Part shown: piece by piece, positions 1 through 8,291 of the stretch | How positions within the stretch are numbered: the first letter of the stretch is position 1 | Layout: each line of letters starts with the position of its first letter | Assembly (NCBI RefSeq): GCF_014204715.1 | Contig: NZ_JACHLY010000001.1 | Span: forward strand, 4,982,501-5,046,500 | Direction of reading: 5' to 3' | Length of the DNA: 64,000 bases | DNA from: Streptomonospora salina | Lineage (GTDB): Bacteria > Actinomycetota > Actinomycetes > Streptosporangiales > Streptosporangiaceae | The notes under the pieces: model-generated | What the model was told of the DNA's origin: nothing | Databases searched by the model: none | The model's input: the letters and a program-made list of their open reading frames with translations, nothing else | Translations under genes and position numbers: made by a program

Positions 1-1815
1 GTCGGGGTTGACGCCGTTGACGCGGATCCCCTCGCCGCCCAGTTCGGCGGCCAGCAGCCGCACCTGGTGGGCCTGGTCGGCCTTGGCCGCCCCGTAGGCG
101 ATGTTGTTGGGGCCGGCGAACACCCCGTTCTTGCTGCAGATGTAGACGATGTCGCCGCCCATGCCCTGGCGGGTGAGCACCCGCGCGGCCTCCCGGGAGA
201 CCAGGAACGACCCGCGCGCCATGACCCGGTGCTGCAGATCCCAGTCCTGCTCGGTGGTCTCCAGCAGCGGCTTGGAGACCGACAGCCCCGCGTTGTTGAC
301 CACCAGGTCCACACCGCCGAAGGCCAGGACGCTCTCCTGCAGCGCCGCCGCGATCCCGTCGGGATCGGTGACGTCGACCGCCACCGCGACCGCGGCGTCG
401 GCGCCGCCCAGTTCGGCGGCCACCTCGGCGGCGGCGTCGGTGTCGCGGTCGGCCACCGCCACGCATGCGCCCTCGGCGGCCAGGCGACGGGCCGTGGCCC
501 GGCCGATGCCCGAACCGCCGCCGGTCACCAGCGCGATCCGGGTCGCCAGCGGCTTGGGCGCCGGCTTGCGGCGCAGCTTGGCCTCCTCCAGCTCCCAGTA
601 TTCGATCCGGAACTTCTCCGACTCGGGGATGGGGGAGTAGGCGGAAAGCGTCTCGGCGCCGCGCATGACGTTGATCGCGTTGGCGTAGAACTCGCCGGCG
701 ACCCGCGCCGTCTGCTTGTCGGCGCCGAAGGAGAACATGCCCACGCCCGGGACCAGCACGATCGCGGGATCGGCGCCGCGCATGGGCGGCGAGTCCGCGT
801 CGGCGTGGCGCTCGTAGTAGGCCCGGTAGTCCTCCCGGTAGGCGGCGTGCAGCTCGCTCAGCCGCTCCAGGGCCTGGTCGATCGGCGCGTCGGCGGCGAC
901 GTCGAGCACCAGCGGGCGCACCTTGGTGCGCAGGAAGTGGTCCGGGCAGGAGGTGCCCAGGGCCGCCAGCCGCTCCAGCGCGGAGCGCGAGACGAAGTCC
1001 AGCACCGCCTCGCTGTCGGTGTAGTGGCCCACCTGCGGCCGGTCGGTCGAGGCCAGCCCGCGCACCGCCGGCAGCAGCGCGGCTGCGCGCTCGCGGCGCT
1101 GCGCCTCGGGCAGCGGCGCGCGGCCCGCGACGACGTCTCCGAAGGGGTGGGGCCCGTCCGTGCCGCGTTCGGCGATGAAGCGCTCGGCGGTGCGGATGAT
1201 CTCCAGGGAGTTGGCCTCGCACTCTTCGGCGGTCTCGCCCCAGGCGGTGATGCCGTGCCCGCCCAGGACCACCCCGACGGCTTGCGGGTTGTCCCGCTTG
1301 ATCGCCGCGATGTCCAGCCCCAGCTGGAATCCGGGGCGGCGCCAGGGCACCCAGGCGACCTTGTCGCCGAAGCACTCGGCCGTCAGCTTCCGCCCGTCGG
1401 CGGCGCAGGCCAGCGCGATGCCGGAGTCGGGGTGGAGGTGGTCGACGTGGGCGGCCTCGACCAGGCCGTGCATCGCGGTGTCGATGGAGGGCGCGGCACC
1501 GCCCTTGCCGTGGGCGCAGTAGTCGAACGCGGCGACCATCTCGTCTTCGCGCTCGACGCCCGGGTAGACCCCGGGCAGGGCGCGCAGCCGGTCCAGCCGC
1601 AGCACCGACAGCCCCGCTTCGGTGAGCGTGCCCAGGTCGCCGCCGGAGCCCTTGACCCACATCAGCTCGGTGCCCTCGCCGGTGACGGGGTCGGTGGCGG
1701 TGCCTTTGGCCGAGGCGTTGCCGCCGGCGTAGTTGGTGTTGCGCGGGTCGGAGCCCAGCCGGTGCGAGCGCTCCAGCAGCGCCGCGACCTGGGCGTGGGT
1801 CGTCTGCTCGGTCAT
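1..1815 (-). CDS. rhaD: Bifunctional rhamnulose-1-phosphate aldolase / L-lactaldehyde dehydrogenase (3' end outside window)
   Basis: The product should cleave L-rhamnulose-1-phosphate to dihydroxyacetone phosphate and L-lactaldehyde and then oxidise the lactaldehyde to lactate; both steps are cytoplasmic. The N-terminal ~420 residues are a class II aldolase domain with the segment GNASAKGT, the metal-binding motif HLHPDSG and LGGHGI. The C-terminal part is a short-chain dehydrogenase with the Rossmann motif TGGGSGIGRA, NNAG, and the YGAAK catalytic segment near the window edge. The start is the ATG at 1815, reading MTEQTTHAQV. The gene lies 38 bases after the BNR-protein gene and is probably the next gene of the same operon. 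The C-terminus is cut at base 1, so its last residues and any following gene cannot be seen. The fusion is the form known from rhizobial and actinobacterial rhamnose pathways. Confidence 0.93.
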   Translation of the reverse strand, partial: MTEQTTHAQVAALLERSHRLGSDPRNTNYAGGNASAKGTATDPVTGEGTELMWVKGSGGDLGTLTEAGLSVLRLDRLRALPGVYPGVEREDEMVAAFDYCAHGKGGAAPSIDTAMHGLVEAAHVDHLHPDSGIALACAADGRKLTAECFGDKVAWVPWRRPGFQLGLDIAAIKRDNPQAVGVVLGGHGITAWGETAEECEANSLEIIRTAERFIAERGTDGPHPFGDVVAGRAPLPEAQRRERAAALLPAVRGLASTDRPQVGHYTDSEAVLDFVSRSALERLAALGTSCPDHFLRTKVRPLVLDVAADAPIDQALERLSELHAAYREDYRAYYERHADADSPPMRGADPAIVLVPGVGMFSFGADKQTARVAGEFYANAINVMRGAETLSAYSPIPESEKFRIEYWELEEAKLRRKPAPKPLATRIALVTGGGSGIGRATARRLAAEGACVAVADRDTDAAAEVAAELGGADAAVAVAVDVTDPDGIAAALQESVLAFGGVDLVVNNAGLSVSKPLLETTEQDWDLQHRVMARGSFLVSREAARVLTRQGMGGDIVYICSKNGVFAGPNNIAYGAAKADQAHQVRLLAAELGGEGIRVNGVNPD

Positions 1816-1853
1816 GTCGTCCCCTGAAGTTCGCTGGATGTGTGCTGCTGGGC

Positions 1854-3320
1854 TCAGTCGACCGCGAAGTCGGCCACGTGGACGGGGGAGGGCTCCTCGC
1901 CGGTGCTCGGCTCCTGGTAGAAGACCGACAGCCGGCCGTCGGAGTCCAGACGCGAGTCGTCGACCAGGACTTCCCCGAAGGAGTCGATCCCGGCCCCGTC
2001 GTAGACGGTGCGCCAGTCGCTGTAGTCGGAGGCGGCCGTGGCGGCCAGGATGGTGCCTCCGGGCAGCACGGCGTAGGCGTCGTCGTCGGGGCCCAGCACC
2101 AGGCGCGAGCGGCCGAAGGCGTCCACGCGCTCGGGCAGCTCGGTCTTGTGCCAGGAACCGGAGTCGTCGCGGAAGATGTGGAAGGGGCGGGCCCACTGCT
2201 CGCGCTGGCCGACGAAGTCGCCGACGCACTGTGTGAAGCGCCCGGGCACGTAGCTGACCATGATGTGGGGGGCGCCCCCCGAGTCCACGGCCTGGGACTC
2301 CTGGTTCATCAGCGCGTGGTCCACACCCAGCGGGTCGACGACGTGACCGGGGGTGTCGACCGAGACGCGGTTGCCGGTGCCGGTTTCGGCGGCGAGCCGC
2401 CCGTCGTCGGTGCGCCAGGTGCGGCCCATGTCGTCGCTGTAGACGTAGCCGGTGTCGTGGTTGGCCAGGCCGCCCGGGTCGCACAGGATGTCGCCGCCCG
2501 CGGCGGTCTCGCGCCAGGTGAAGGAGGCGTGCAGCCGTCCGTCGGTGTCGTAGCCGATGCCGTGCAGGTACATGTTGCGGGTGCCGCTGGTGGCGCCGTT
2601 GGCGGCGTATCCGCCCTCGGCCGAGGACCAGGCGCCCACGTTCGTCCAGTCCTGTCCGGTGTACTCGGCCAGCTCCAGGACGCCGTCGCCGGACCCGCCG
2701 GTGCGGTAGGTCAGCTGCAGGCCGCCGTCGGGGGTGGGCACGAACCGGGGGTAGGTGATGCCGCCCGGATCCAGGCCCTCCAGACTGCGCTGGACCTCCC
2801 CGAAGGAGTCGGCTTTCCAGGGGCCGCGCCCGTCGGCCAGGCCGGTCTGCGAACGCAGGTAGTACACCGTGGAGTTGTGCGTGTCCATGGCGATGTGCAG
2901 CCGCCCGTCCTCGGCCGAGACGCCCATCGCGATGACGTTGTGGGAGTCGTCGGCGCTGAGCTTGTGCGGGAGCTCCACCGTCTGCCACGCGGCGGGGGTG
3001 CCGGCCGGGCGGCGGGCGATCACCGCGGTGCGGTCGGCGGTGTACCAGGCCGCGTACTGGTAGCGGCCGTGGGTGAGGATGCCCTCTTGCTGGAAGGAGT
3101 TGTTGTTGACGATGCCGTCGTAGGACTCGAAGTACAGGCCCTGCTCGTCCAGGACGCTGTCGCGCACCAGTTCGGCGCCGGGCCCTGCGGAGGCCCCGGT
3201 GTCGGCGGACGCGGGGGCGGTGGCGGCACCGAGCGCGGTGAGCGGGACGAGCGCGGCCAGGCCGGCCGCGGCCAGCCGGTGCCGGGCGGAGGTGCGCGGT
3301 GCGGGGTGTGCCGTCGCCAT
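1854..3320 (-). CDS. Secreted BNR-repeat beta-propeller protein, probable rhamnose-polysaccharide-active enzyme
   Basis: This 488-residue exported protein starts with a signal peptide: an Arg-rich N-terminus, a hydrophobic core LAALVPLTALGAATA and a cleavage site near ASA-D at about residue 38. The remainder matches the BNR_4 type of beta-propeller, with features such as GRYQYAAWYT, HNVIAMGVS, DGRLHIAMDTHNS, YPRFV and NRNMYLHG-like blades. Propellers of this type include enzymes that remove terminal rhamnose from rhamnose-glucuronate glycans or cleave ulvan; that link is family knowledge, and activity here is inferred. The gene lies inside a rhamnose import and catabolism operon, starting 2 bases after the rhaI stop. 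This fits release of rhamnose outside the cell before import. An alternative start 15 bases upstream would overlap rhaI. It could instead be a carbohydrate-binding protein with no catalysis. Confidence 0.82.
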   Translation of the reverse strand: MATAHPAPRTSARHRLAAAGLAALVPLTALGAATAPASADTGASAGPGAELVRDSVLDEQGLYFESYDGIVNNNSFQQEGILTHGRYQYAAWYTADRTAVIARRPAGTPAAWQTVELPHKLSADDSHNVIAMGVSAEDGRLHIAMDTHNSTVYYLRSQTGLADGRGPWKADSFGEVQRSLEGLDPGGITYPRFVPTPDGGLQLTYRTGGSGDGVLELAEYTGQDWTNVGAWSSAEGGYAANGATSGTRNMYLHGIGYDTDGRLHASFTWRETAAGGDILCDPGGLANHDTGYVYSDDMGRTWRTDDGRLAAETGTGNRVSVDTPGHVVDPLGVDHALMNQESQAVDSGGAPHIMVSYVPGRFTQCVGDFVGQREQWARPFHIFRDDSGSWHKTELPERVDAFGRSRLVLGPDDDAYAVLPGGTILAATAASDYSDWRTVYDGAGIDSFGEVLVDDSRLDSDGRLSVFYQEPSTGEEPSPVHVADFAVD

Positions 3321-3322
3321 CG

Positions 3323-4489
3323 TCAGGCCCCCCATCCGGCCTGCTGGCCGCCGACGCGCTCGGCGGCGATCGCCTCCATGTAGCCCGAGCGGGAGAACGC
3401 CGCCATGGGGTCGGGGTCCAGCCCTTCCTCCGCGCGCAGCTCGGCCAGCAGCGGGCGGACGTCGGTGTTGTAGGCGTCCATCAGCACCGCGTTGGCGCCC
3501 AGCACGTCGCCCGCGCTCTGGGCGGCGGACAGCGCCTCGGCGTCGACCAGCAGGGCCTTGGCGGTGGCTTCCTGGACGTTGAGGACCGAGCGGATCTGGC
3601 CGGGGATCTTGGGCTCGATGTTGTGGCACTGGTCGAGCATGAAGGCGATGCCCTCCTGCGGCTCGAAGCCGCCGCCGCGCACGACCTCGTACATGATCCG
3701 GAACAGCTGGAAGGGGTCGGCCGCGCCCACCATCAGGTCGTCGTCGGCGTAGAAGCGGGAGTTGAAGTCGAATCCGCCGAGCTTGTGCTCGCGCAGCAGG
3801 AAGGCGACGATGAACTCGATGTTGGTGCTGGGCGCGTGGTGGCCGGTGTCGACGACGACTTGGGCCTGGTCGCCGAGTTTGAGGCAGTGGGCGTAGGCGG
3901 TGCCCCAGTCGGGCACGTCGGTGGTGTAGAACGCCGGTTCGAAGAGCTTGTACTCCAGCAGCATCCGCTGGTCGGGGCCCAGCCGCTCGCGCACGGCCTC
4001 CAGCGCCTCGGCCAGCCGGTCCTGGCGGGCGCGGATGTCGTCCTGGCCGGGGTAGTTGGTGCCGTCGGCGAACCACAGCTTCAGGTCGGCCGATCCGGTG
4101 GCGTCCATGACGTCGACGCAGGCCAGCAGGTGGTCCAGGGCTTTGGCGCGGACGGCGGGGTCGGGGTTGGCGACACTGCCCAGTTTGTAGTCGTCGTCCT
4201 GGAAGACGTTGGAGTTGACGGTGCCGATGCGCACGCCCTGCTCGCGGGCGTAGTCGGCCAGCTCGCGGTAGTCGTCGACGGTGTCCCAGGGGATGTGCAG
4301 GGCGACGCTGGGGGCGGCGCCGGTGTAGCGGTGCACCTGTGCGGCGTCGGCGATCTTCTCGTGGGGCGTGCGCGGGACGCCCGGCTGGCCGAAGACCTTG
4401 AAGCGGGTGCCGCTGTTGGCGAACGCCCAGGACGGCAGCTCGATGGCCTGCTTGCGCAGCGCGGACTTGACGGCGCTGTGGTCGGTCAT
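3323..4489 (-). CDS. rhaI: L-rhamnose isomerase (Pseudomonas stutzeri/rhizobial type)
   Basis: The enzyme converts L-rhamnose to L-rhamnulose in the cytoplasm. The 388-residue TIM-barrel protein has the family segments LKLWFADGTNYPGQ, LLEYKLFEPAFY, VVVDTGHHAPSTN and DFNSRFYADDDL, which carry the metal-binding Glu, Asp and His residues. It belongs to the short isomerase group, not the E. coli RhaA group. The ATG at 4489 is chosen because GAGGAG lies nine bases upstream; an in-frame ATG 33 bases further upstream has no comparable ribosome site. It is separated from rhaM by 117 bases that hold palindromic sequence and may contain an internal promoter. It is followed almost immediately by the secreted propeller gene. 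Confidence 0.95.
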   Translation of the reverse strand: MTDHSAVKSALRKQAIELPSWAFANSGTRFKVFGQPGVPRTPHEKIADAAQVHRYTGAAPSVALHIPWDTVDDYRELADYAREQGVRIGTVNSNVFQDDDYKLGSVANPDPAVRAKALDHLLACVDVMDATGSADLKLWFADGTNYPGQDDIRARQDRLAEALEAVRERLGPDQRMLLEYKLFEPAFYTTDVPDWGTAYAHCLKLGDQAQVVVDTGHHAPSTNIEFIVAFLLREHKLGGFDFNSRFYADDDLMVGAADPFQLFRIMYEVVRGGGFEPQEGIAFMLDQCHNIEPKIPGQIRSVLNVQEATAKALLVDAEALSAAQSAGDVLGANAVLMDAYNTDVRPLLAELRAEEGLDPDPMAAFSRSGYMEAIAAERVGGQQAGWGA

Positions 4490-4509
4490 GGAGGAGGGCT
4501 CCTCGTGGT

Positions 4510-4537
4510 TGTAACGATTCAAATTCCGGTCGACCGG
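4510..4537. promoter_or_regulatory. Candidate LacI-type operator and palindrome upstream of rhaI
   Basis: The 12-mer TGTAACGATTCA (4510-4521) resembles the LacI-family consensus TGAAACGTTTCA and lies directly upstream of rhaI. It is followed by a perfect 12-base palindrome, CCGGTCGACCGG (4526-4537). The position in the rhaM-rhaI gap suggests a second regulated promoter for rhaI, the propeller gene and rhaD. Similarity to the other two candidate sites in the locus is imperfect. Confidence 0.35.
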
Positions 4538-4606
4538 TCCGCCGACCGACGGGGGCGGCGGGACCGTCCGGCGGCGCCCGGCGGGCGGCCGGCGCAGCGG
4601 CGTCGG

Positions 4607-4924
4607 TCAGTCCAGGTGGAACACCTCCGTCAACGGCACCATCCCCTCGTCCGGGCGGCCGTCGAGCCCTTCGAAGAACGGAGCCGTCTCCGCCTGCCAC
4701 CGGGCGTTGACCGCGGTCGCGGCCATCGCCGCCTGGGCGGCGGCGAAGTCCTCGGTCTCCAGATAGCCCACCAGCAGGCCGTCCTCGCGGCAGAAGATCG
4801 AATAGTTGCGCCAGCCCGCCTCGCTGAGAGCGGCCTTCATCTCCGGCCACACCTCGGCGTGGCGCCGCCGGTACTCCTCCAGGCGGTCGGCTTTGACCTT
4901 GAGCAGGAAGCAGACCCGCTGCAT
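4607..4924 (-). CDS. rhaM: L-rhamnose mutarotase
   Basis: This 105-residue protein of the RhaM/RhaU family interconverts the alpha and beta anomers of L-rhamnose, supplying the form used by the isomerase. Family hallmarks are the N-terminal FLLKVKADRLEEYRRRHAEV, the segment NYSIFCREDGLLVGYLE and the C-terminal LTEVFHLD. The ATG at 4924 follows a strong GGGGAGGA ribosome site with a four-base spacer, which decides against longer upstream starts. The gene lies between the ABC importer genes and rhaI, so it acts right after uptake. A strong hairpin lies between it and the upstream binding-protein gene. Confidence 0.95.
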   Translation of the reverse strand: MQRVCFLLKVKADRLEEYRRRHAEVWPEMKAALSEAGWRNYSIFCREDGLLVGYLETEDFAAAQAAMAATAVNARWQAETAPFFEGLDGRPDEGMVPLTEVFHLD

Positions 4925-4950
4925 CGCGTCCTCCCCGGAACGGATCGGGG

Positions 4951-4998
4951 TCCGGCCGGGCCGCGGGCGCGGAAACGCGCTCGCGGCCCGGAACCGGA
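4951..4998 (-). terminator. Strong hairpin between the binding-protein gene and rhaM (probable attenuator or mRNA stabiliser)
   Basis: A 14-base-pair stem (4958-4971 with 4976-4989, one G-U pair) closes a four-base loop, and an outer TCCGG/CCGGA pairing extends it. It begins 15 bases after the binding-protein stop and has no U-tract. Such hairpins after binding-protein genes commonly give higher binding-protein expression than the downstream genes; that role is inferred here. Confidence 0.55.
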
Positions 4999-5003
4999 CC
5001 GGA

Positions 5004-6083
5004 TCAGAAGTCGAAGTCGCCGATGTTGTCCTCGTTGAACACCGTGGGCGGACCCAGCGCGATCTCGCCGTCGGCGCCGATCTCGTACTCGCCCAGGCGC
5101 CCGGCCTCGAAGGTCTGGCCCTCTTCACCGGTGATGCGGCCCGCCGCCTGCGACGCGCCGGCGTAGGCGGCCAGGTAGCCCAGGTCGGTCGGGTTCCACA
5201 GGGCGAACTCCTCGACCGTGCCGTCCTCGACGAACTCCCGCATCTGGTTGGGCGTGCCCAGCCCGGTCAGGGCCACCTCGCCCTTGAAGTCCGAGGAGCT
5301 CAGGTACCGCGCCGCGGCGGCCAGGCCCACGGTCGTGGGCGAGACGACACCCGCCAGGTCGGGGTGGGTCTGCAGCAGGCCCTGCATCTCGTTGAAGGAC
5401 TTCTGGTCGTCGTCGTTGCCGTAGACGGTGTCGACGACCTCGATGTCGGAGTACCGGTCGGTGCCCAGCTCCTCCTTCATCAGCTCCAGCCAGGCGTTCT
5501 GGTTGGTGGCGTTGGGCGTGGCCGACAGGAAGGCGACCTCGCCCTCGCCGCCGATCTGCTCGGCGATCATCTCGACCTGGGTGGTGGCGAGCCCCTCCGA
5601 CGTTGCCTGCTTGATGAACAGGTCGCGGCATTCGGGGTCGGAGTCGGAGTCGAAGGTGACCACGACGCTGCCCGCCTGGCGGGCCTGGTTCAGCGCGCCG
5701 CAGACCGCATTGGGGTCGTTGGCGGCAGTGGCGATCACGTCACTGCCCTGCTGGCTGAGCGTGTTGATGTAGCTGACCTGGGAGGAAGCGTTCGCCTCGG
5801 AAGGGCCGACCTCCTTGAACTCCCCGCCCAGCTCCTCGACGGCCTCCTCACCGCCGGCGTCGGCCACGGTGAAATAGGGGTTGTTCAGCTGCTTGGGCAG
5901 GAAGCTGATCGCCAGGTCCCCGGGGATCTCGGCGTCGGGGTCGGCCTCGCCGGAACCGCCGGAGCCGCCGGAGCCGCCGGAGTCGTCGCCGTCGCCGCGG
6001 GTGGTGCCGCCGCAGGCCGAGGCCGCCAGCATGACGCCGGCCAGGGCCGCGGCGGTGATGCCGTAGCGGATTCGCGTTCTCAT
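5004..6083 (-). CDS. rhaS: Rhamnose ABC transporter substrate-binding lipoprotein
   Basis: This 359-residue exported lipoprotein captures the sugar outside the membrane for the CUT2-type importer encoded next to it. The N-terminus has a positively charged stretch, a hydrophobic segment and the lipobox LAASAC, with the acylated Cys at about residue 24. A Gly/Ser/Asp-rich tether follows, then a periplasmic-binding-protein type 1 fold with segments such as ISFLPKQLNNPYF, IATAANDPNAV, VVTFDSDSDPE and AGVVSPTTVGLAAAARYL. The closest named family is rhamnose-binding RhaS, and the gene context agrees. The ATG at 6083 is preceded by GGAAAG. A strong hairpin follows the stop codon. Confidence 0.92.
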   Translation of the reverse strand: MRTRIRYGITAAALAGVMLAASACGGTTRGDGDDSGGSGGSGGSGEADPDAEIPGDLAISFLPKQLNNPYFTVADAGGEEAVEELGGEFKEVGPSEANASSQVSYINTLSQQGSDVIATAANDPNAVCGALNQARQAGSVVVTFDSDSDPECRDLFIKQATSEGLATTQVEMIAEQIGGEGEVAFLSATPNATNQNAWLELMKEELGTDRYSDIEVVDTVYGNDDDQKSFNEMQGLLQTHPDLAGVVSPTTVGLAAAARYLSSSDFKGEVALTGLGTPNQMREFVEDGTVEEFALWNPTDLGYLAAYAGASQAAGRITGEEGQTFEAGRLGEYEIGADGEIALGPPTVFNEDNIGDFDF

Positions 6084-6142
6084 GGTGGATTCACTTTCCT
6101 TGTGCGCAGGGGAATGGAAGGACGGGGATGTCGGGGTCGGTT

Positions 6143-7213
6143 CTAGGAGGGCGGCGCCGCCCGGGGGCGGCGCTCGCGCACGCGGGCCAGAGTGGTGGGA
6201 ACCACCACCGAGGCCACCAGCAGCAGTCCGGTGACGATGTCGAGCACGTCGGAGGAGACGTCGGCCAGCATCAGGGCGTTGCGGATGACGCCCAGCAGCA
6301 GCACGCCGGCCAGCACGCCGGGCAGCGCACCGCGGCCGCCGAAGATCGACACGCCTCCCAGCAGCACCGCGGCCACCACCGACAGTTCCAGCGCGAAGGC
6401 GTTGTCGGCGCGGGCGCTGCCGTACTGCAGCGTCCAGAAGACTCCGGCGCCCGCCGCGACCGTGCCCGAGAGCACGAACAGCCACAGCTTGGTCCAGCGC
6501 ACCGAGATTCCGGAGAAGCGGGTCGCCTCGGCGTTGTTGCCGACGGCGTACAGCGCGCGGCCCACCGGGGTGGCGTGCAGCACCGCACCGAAGACCGCCG
6601 CCAGTACTGCGATCAGCACGGCGATCCAGGGGATGTCGGTGCCGGGCAGCCGCGCGGTGGCGCCGCCGGTCCAGGAGAACGGGAAGTCGGCGACCGCCCG
6701 GTCGCCCAGCACCACATAGGCCAGGCCCCGGTACATCGCCATGGAACCGATCGTCACCGCCAATGACGGCAGCCCGGCCACCGTCACCAGCACCCCGTTG
6801 AGCGCTCCCAGGAGCGATCCCAGGACCAGACACAGCGGAACGATCAGCTCCAGCGGCAGGCCCGCCACCCACAACTGGCCCATGACCGCGCTGGTCAGAC
6901 CGAGCGTGCTCGCCACGCTCAGGTCGATCTCGCCGGTGATGACCACCAGGGTCATCGGCAGCGCGATCAGCGCGATCGCGGTCACGTCCAGAATCAGGAA
7001 ACCGGCGTTGCGGCCGGTGGCGAACCCCTCGACGATCAGCGATGCCGCCAGGATCGATACCAGCAGAGCGCCGATGATCGACGTTTCGCGGGTGCGCAGC
7101 AGCGACCGCAGTGACGCGCCCGCCGAGCGCAGAGCGCGGCTCCGGGCCCGGGGCGCGGTCCGCGCCGGTGCCGGCGCGGTGCTCGCGGCCGGTGTGTCGA
7201 CCTCAGGCCCCAC
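6143..7213 (-). CDS. rhaQ: Rhamnose ABC transporter permease (second)
   Basis: This integral membrane subunit of the CUT2-family sugar importer is about 356 residues long, with a cytoplasmic Pro/Ala/Arg-rich N-terminus and roughly nine or ten hydrophobic segments. It has the family motif GEIDLSVAS and the conserved loop ending GRALYAVGNNAEATRFSGI that contacts the ATPase. The GTG at 7213 is preferred: GAGGAGG lies about eight bases upstream and the start overlaps the previous gene by 11 bases. An in-frame GTG at 7222 would sit on top of that ribosome site. It pairs with the adjacent permease as a heterodimer (inferred from the family). Confidence 0.9.
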   Translation of the reverse strand: MGPEVDTPAASTAPAPARTAPRARSRALRSAGASLRSLLRTRETSIIGALLVSILAASLIVEGFATGRNAGFLILDVTAIALIALPMTLVVITGEIDLSVASTLGLTSAVMGQLWVAGLPLELIVPLCLVLGSLLGALNGVLVTVAGLPSLAVTIGSMAMYRGLAYVVLGDRAVADFPFSWTGGATARLPGTDIPWIAVLIAVLAAVFGAVLHATPVGRALYAVGNNAEATRFSGISVRWTKLWLFVLSGTVAAGAGVFWTLQYGSARADNAFALELSVVAAVLLGGVSIFGGRGALPGVLAGVLLLGVIRNALMLADVSSDVLDIVTGLLLVASVVVPTTLARVRERRPRAAPPS

Positions 7214-8291
7214 GGGGACCACCTCCTCTCAAGCGGCGGGCGGTGCGCACCGCCAGCAGCCGGTCCAGTCCGATCGAGACCAGGATCAGCAGGCCGACCA
7301 CCGCCTGCTGCCAGAACGCGTCGACGTTCAGCATCGGCAGTGCGGCGTCGATGGTGGACAGCAGCAACGCACCCAGCGCCGCGCCGTAGACGGTGCCGCT
7401 GCCGCCGAAGATCGCCACACCGCCGACGACCGCGGCCGCCACGACCTCCAGTTCCATGCCGGTGCCCACCGTCGCGTCCAGGGTGCCGAAGCGCGAGGCG
7501 TAGACGACGCCGGCCAGGCCCGCCAGGGACCCGTTGACCACGAAGGGCGCGAACACCCTGCGGTCCACCGGGATGCCGATCAGCCGCGCCGCCGCCGGCT
7601 CCGAGCCCACGGCGTACAGTTCGCGTCCGCTGCGGTAGTTGCGCAGGTACCAGCCGGCGGCCACGACCACGGCCGCAGCGGCTACCGCGGGCAGCGGGAC
7701 ACCCAGCACAGTCACGCGCGAGAGGCCCAGGAACCCGTCGGGCATGTCGGCGGCGTTGATCTGCCGGCCGCCCGCCCACCAGTAGTCGATTCCCCGGAAC
7801 ATGTAGAGCGTTCCCAGGGTCACCACCAGCGCAGGTACGCGCGCAGCAGCCACCAGCACGCCGTTGACCACCCCGCACAACGTGCCCACCAGCACGCCGA
7901 CCAGCATGACCACCGGAGTGGGCAGTCCGGGGAAGGATACGAACGTCATGCCCACGGCGAAGGCCGACAGGCCCATCACCGAGCCCACCGACAGGTCGAC
8001 GTTGCGGGTGATCAGCACCATCGACTGGCCCACGGCGAGGATCGCCAGCAGGGTGGCGCCCAGCAGCAGGTCGCGCACGCTCTGCCCGGAGAGGAACCCC
8101 GGGCTGGCCAGCGTGGTCACCGCCACCAGCAGCACGAGGGCGAGCAGGATGCCCAGTTCGCGCGCCTGGGGGATCCGCAGGCGGGCGCGCCCGTCGCCGC
8201 GGTGCTCCCCGGACCCGTGCCCCGCGGGTGCGCCCGCGGCGGGCGGCGCGCTCGTCGGCGCGGAGGCGCCGGTCTCGTCGGTTCCGCTCAC
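7203..8291 (-). CDS. rhaP: Rhamnose ABC transporter permease (first)
   Basis: This CUT2-family permease of 362 residues has about ten transmembrane stretches after a hydrophilic N-terminus of some 40 residues. It carries [12 protein letters not shown] and the ATPase-coupling loop around [19 protein letters not shown], the counterparts of the same motifs in the neighbouring permease. The GTG start overlaps the stop codon of the ATPase gene in a GTGA arrangement, so translational coupling is likely. The tail [17 protein letters not shown] is basic and cytoplasmic. The substrate is inferred from the surrounding rhamnose genes. Confidence 0.9.
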   Translation of the reverse strand: MSGTDETGASAPTSAPPAAGAPAGHGSGEHRGDGRARLRIPQARELGILLALVLLVAVTTLASPGFLSGQSVRDLLLGATLLAILAVGQSMVLITRNVDLSVGSVMGLSAFAVGMTFVSFPGLPTPVVMLVGVLVGTLCGVVNGVLVAAARVPALVVTLGTLYMFRGIDYWWAGGRQINAADMPDGFLGLSRVTVLGVPLPAVAAAAVVVAAGWYLRNYRSGRELYAVGSEPAAARLIGIPVDRRVFAPFVVNGSLAGLAGVVYASRFGTLDATVGTGMELEVVAAAVVGGVAIFGGSGTVYGAALGALLLSTIDAALPMLNVDAFWQQAVVGLLILVSIGLDRLLAVRTARRLRGGGPRGA

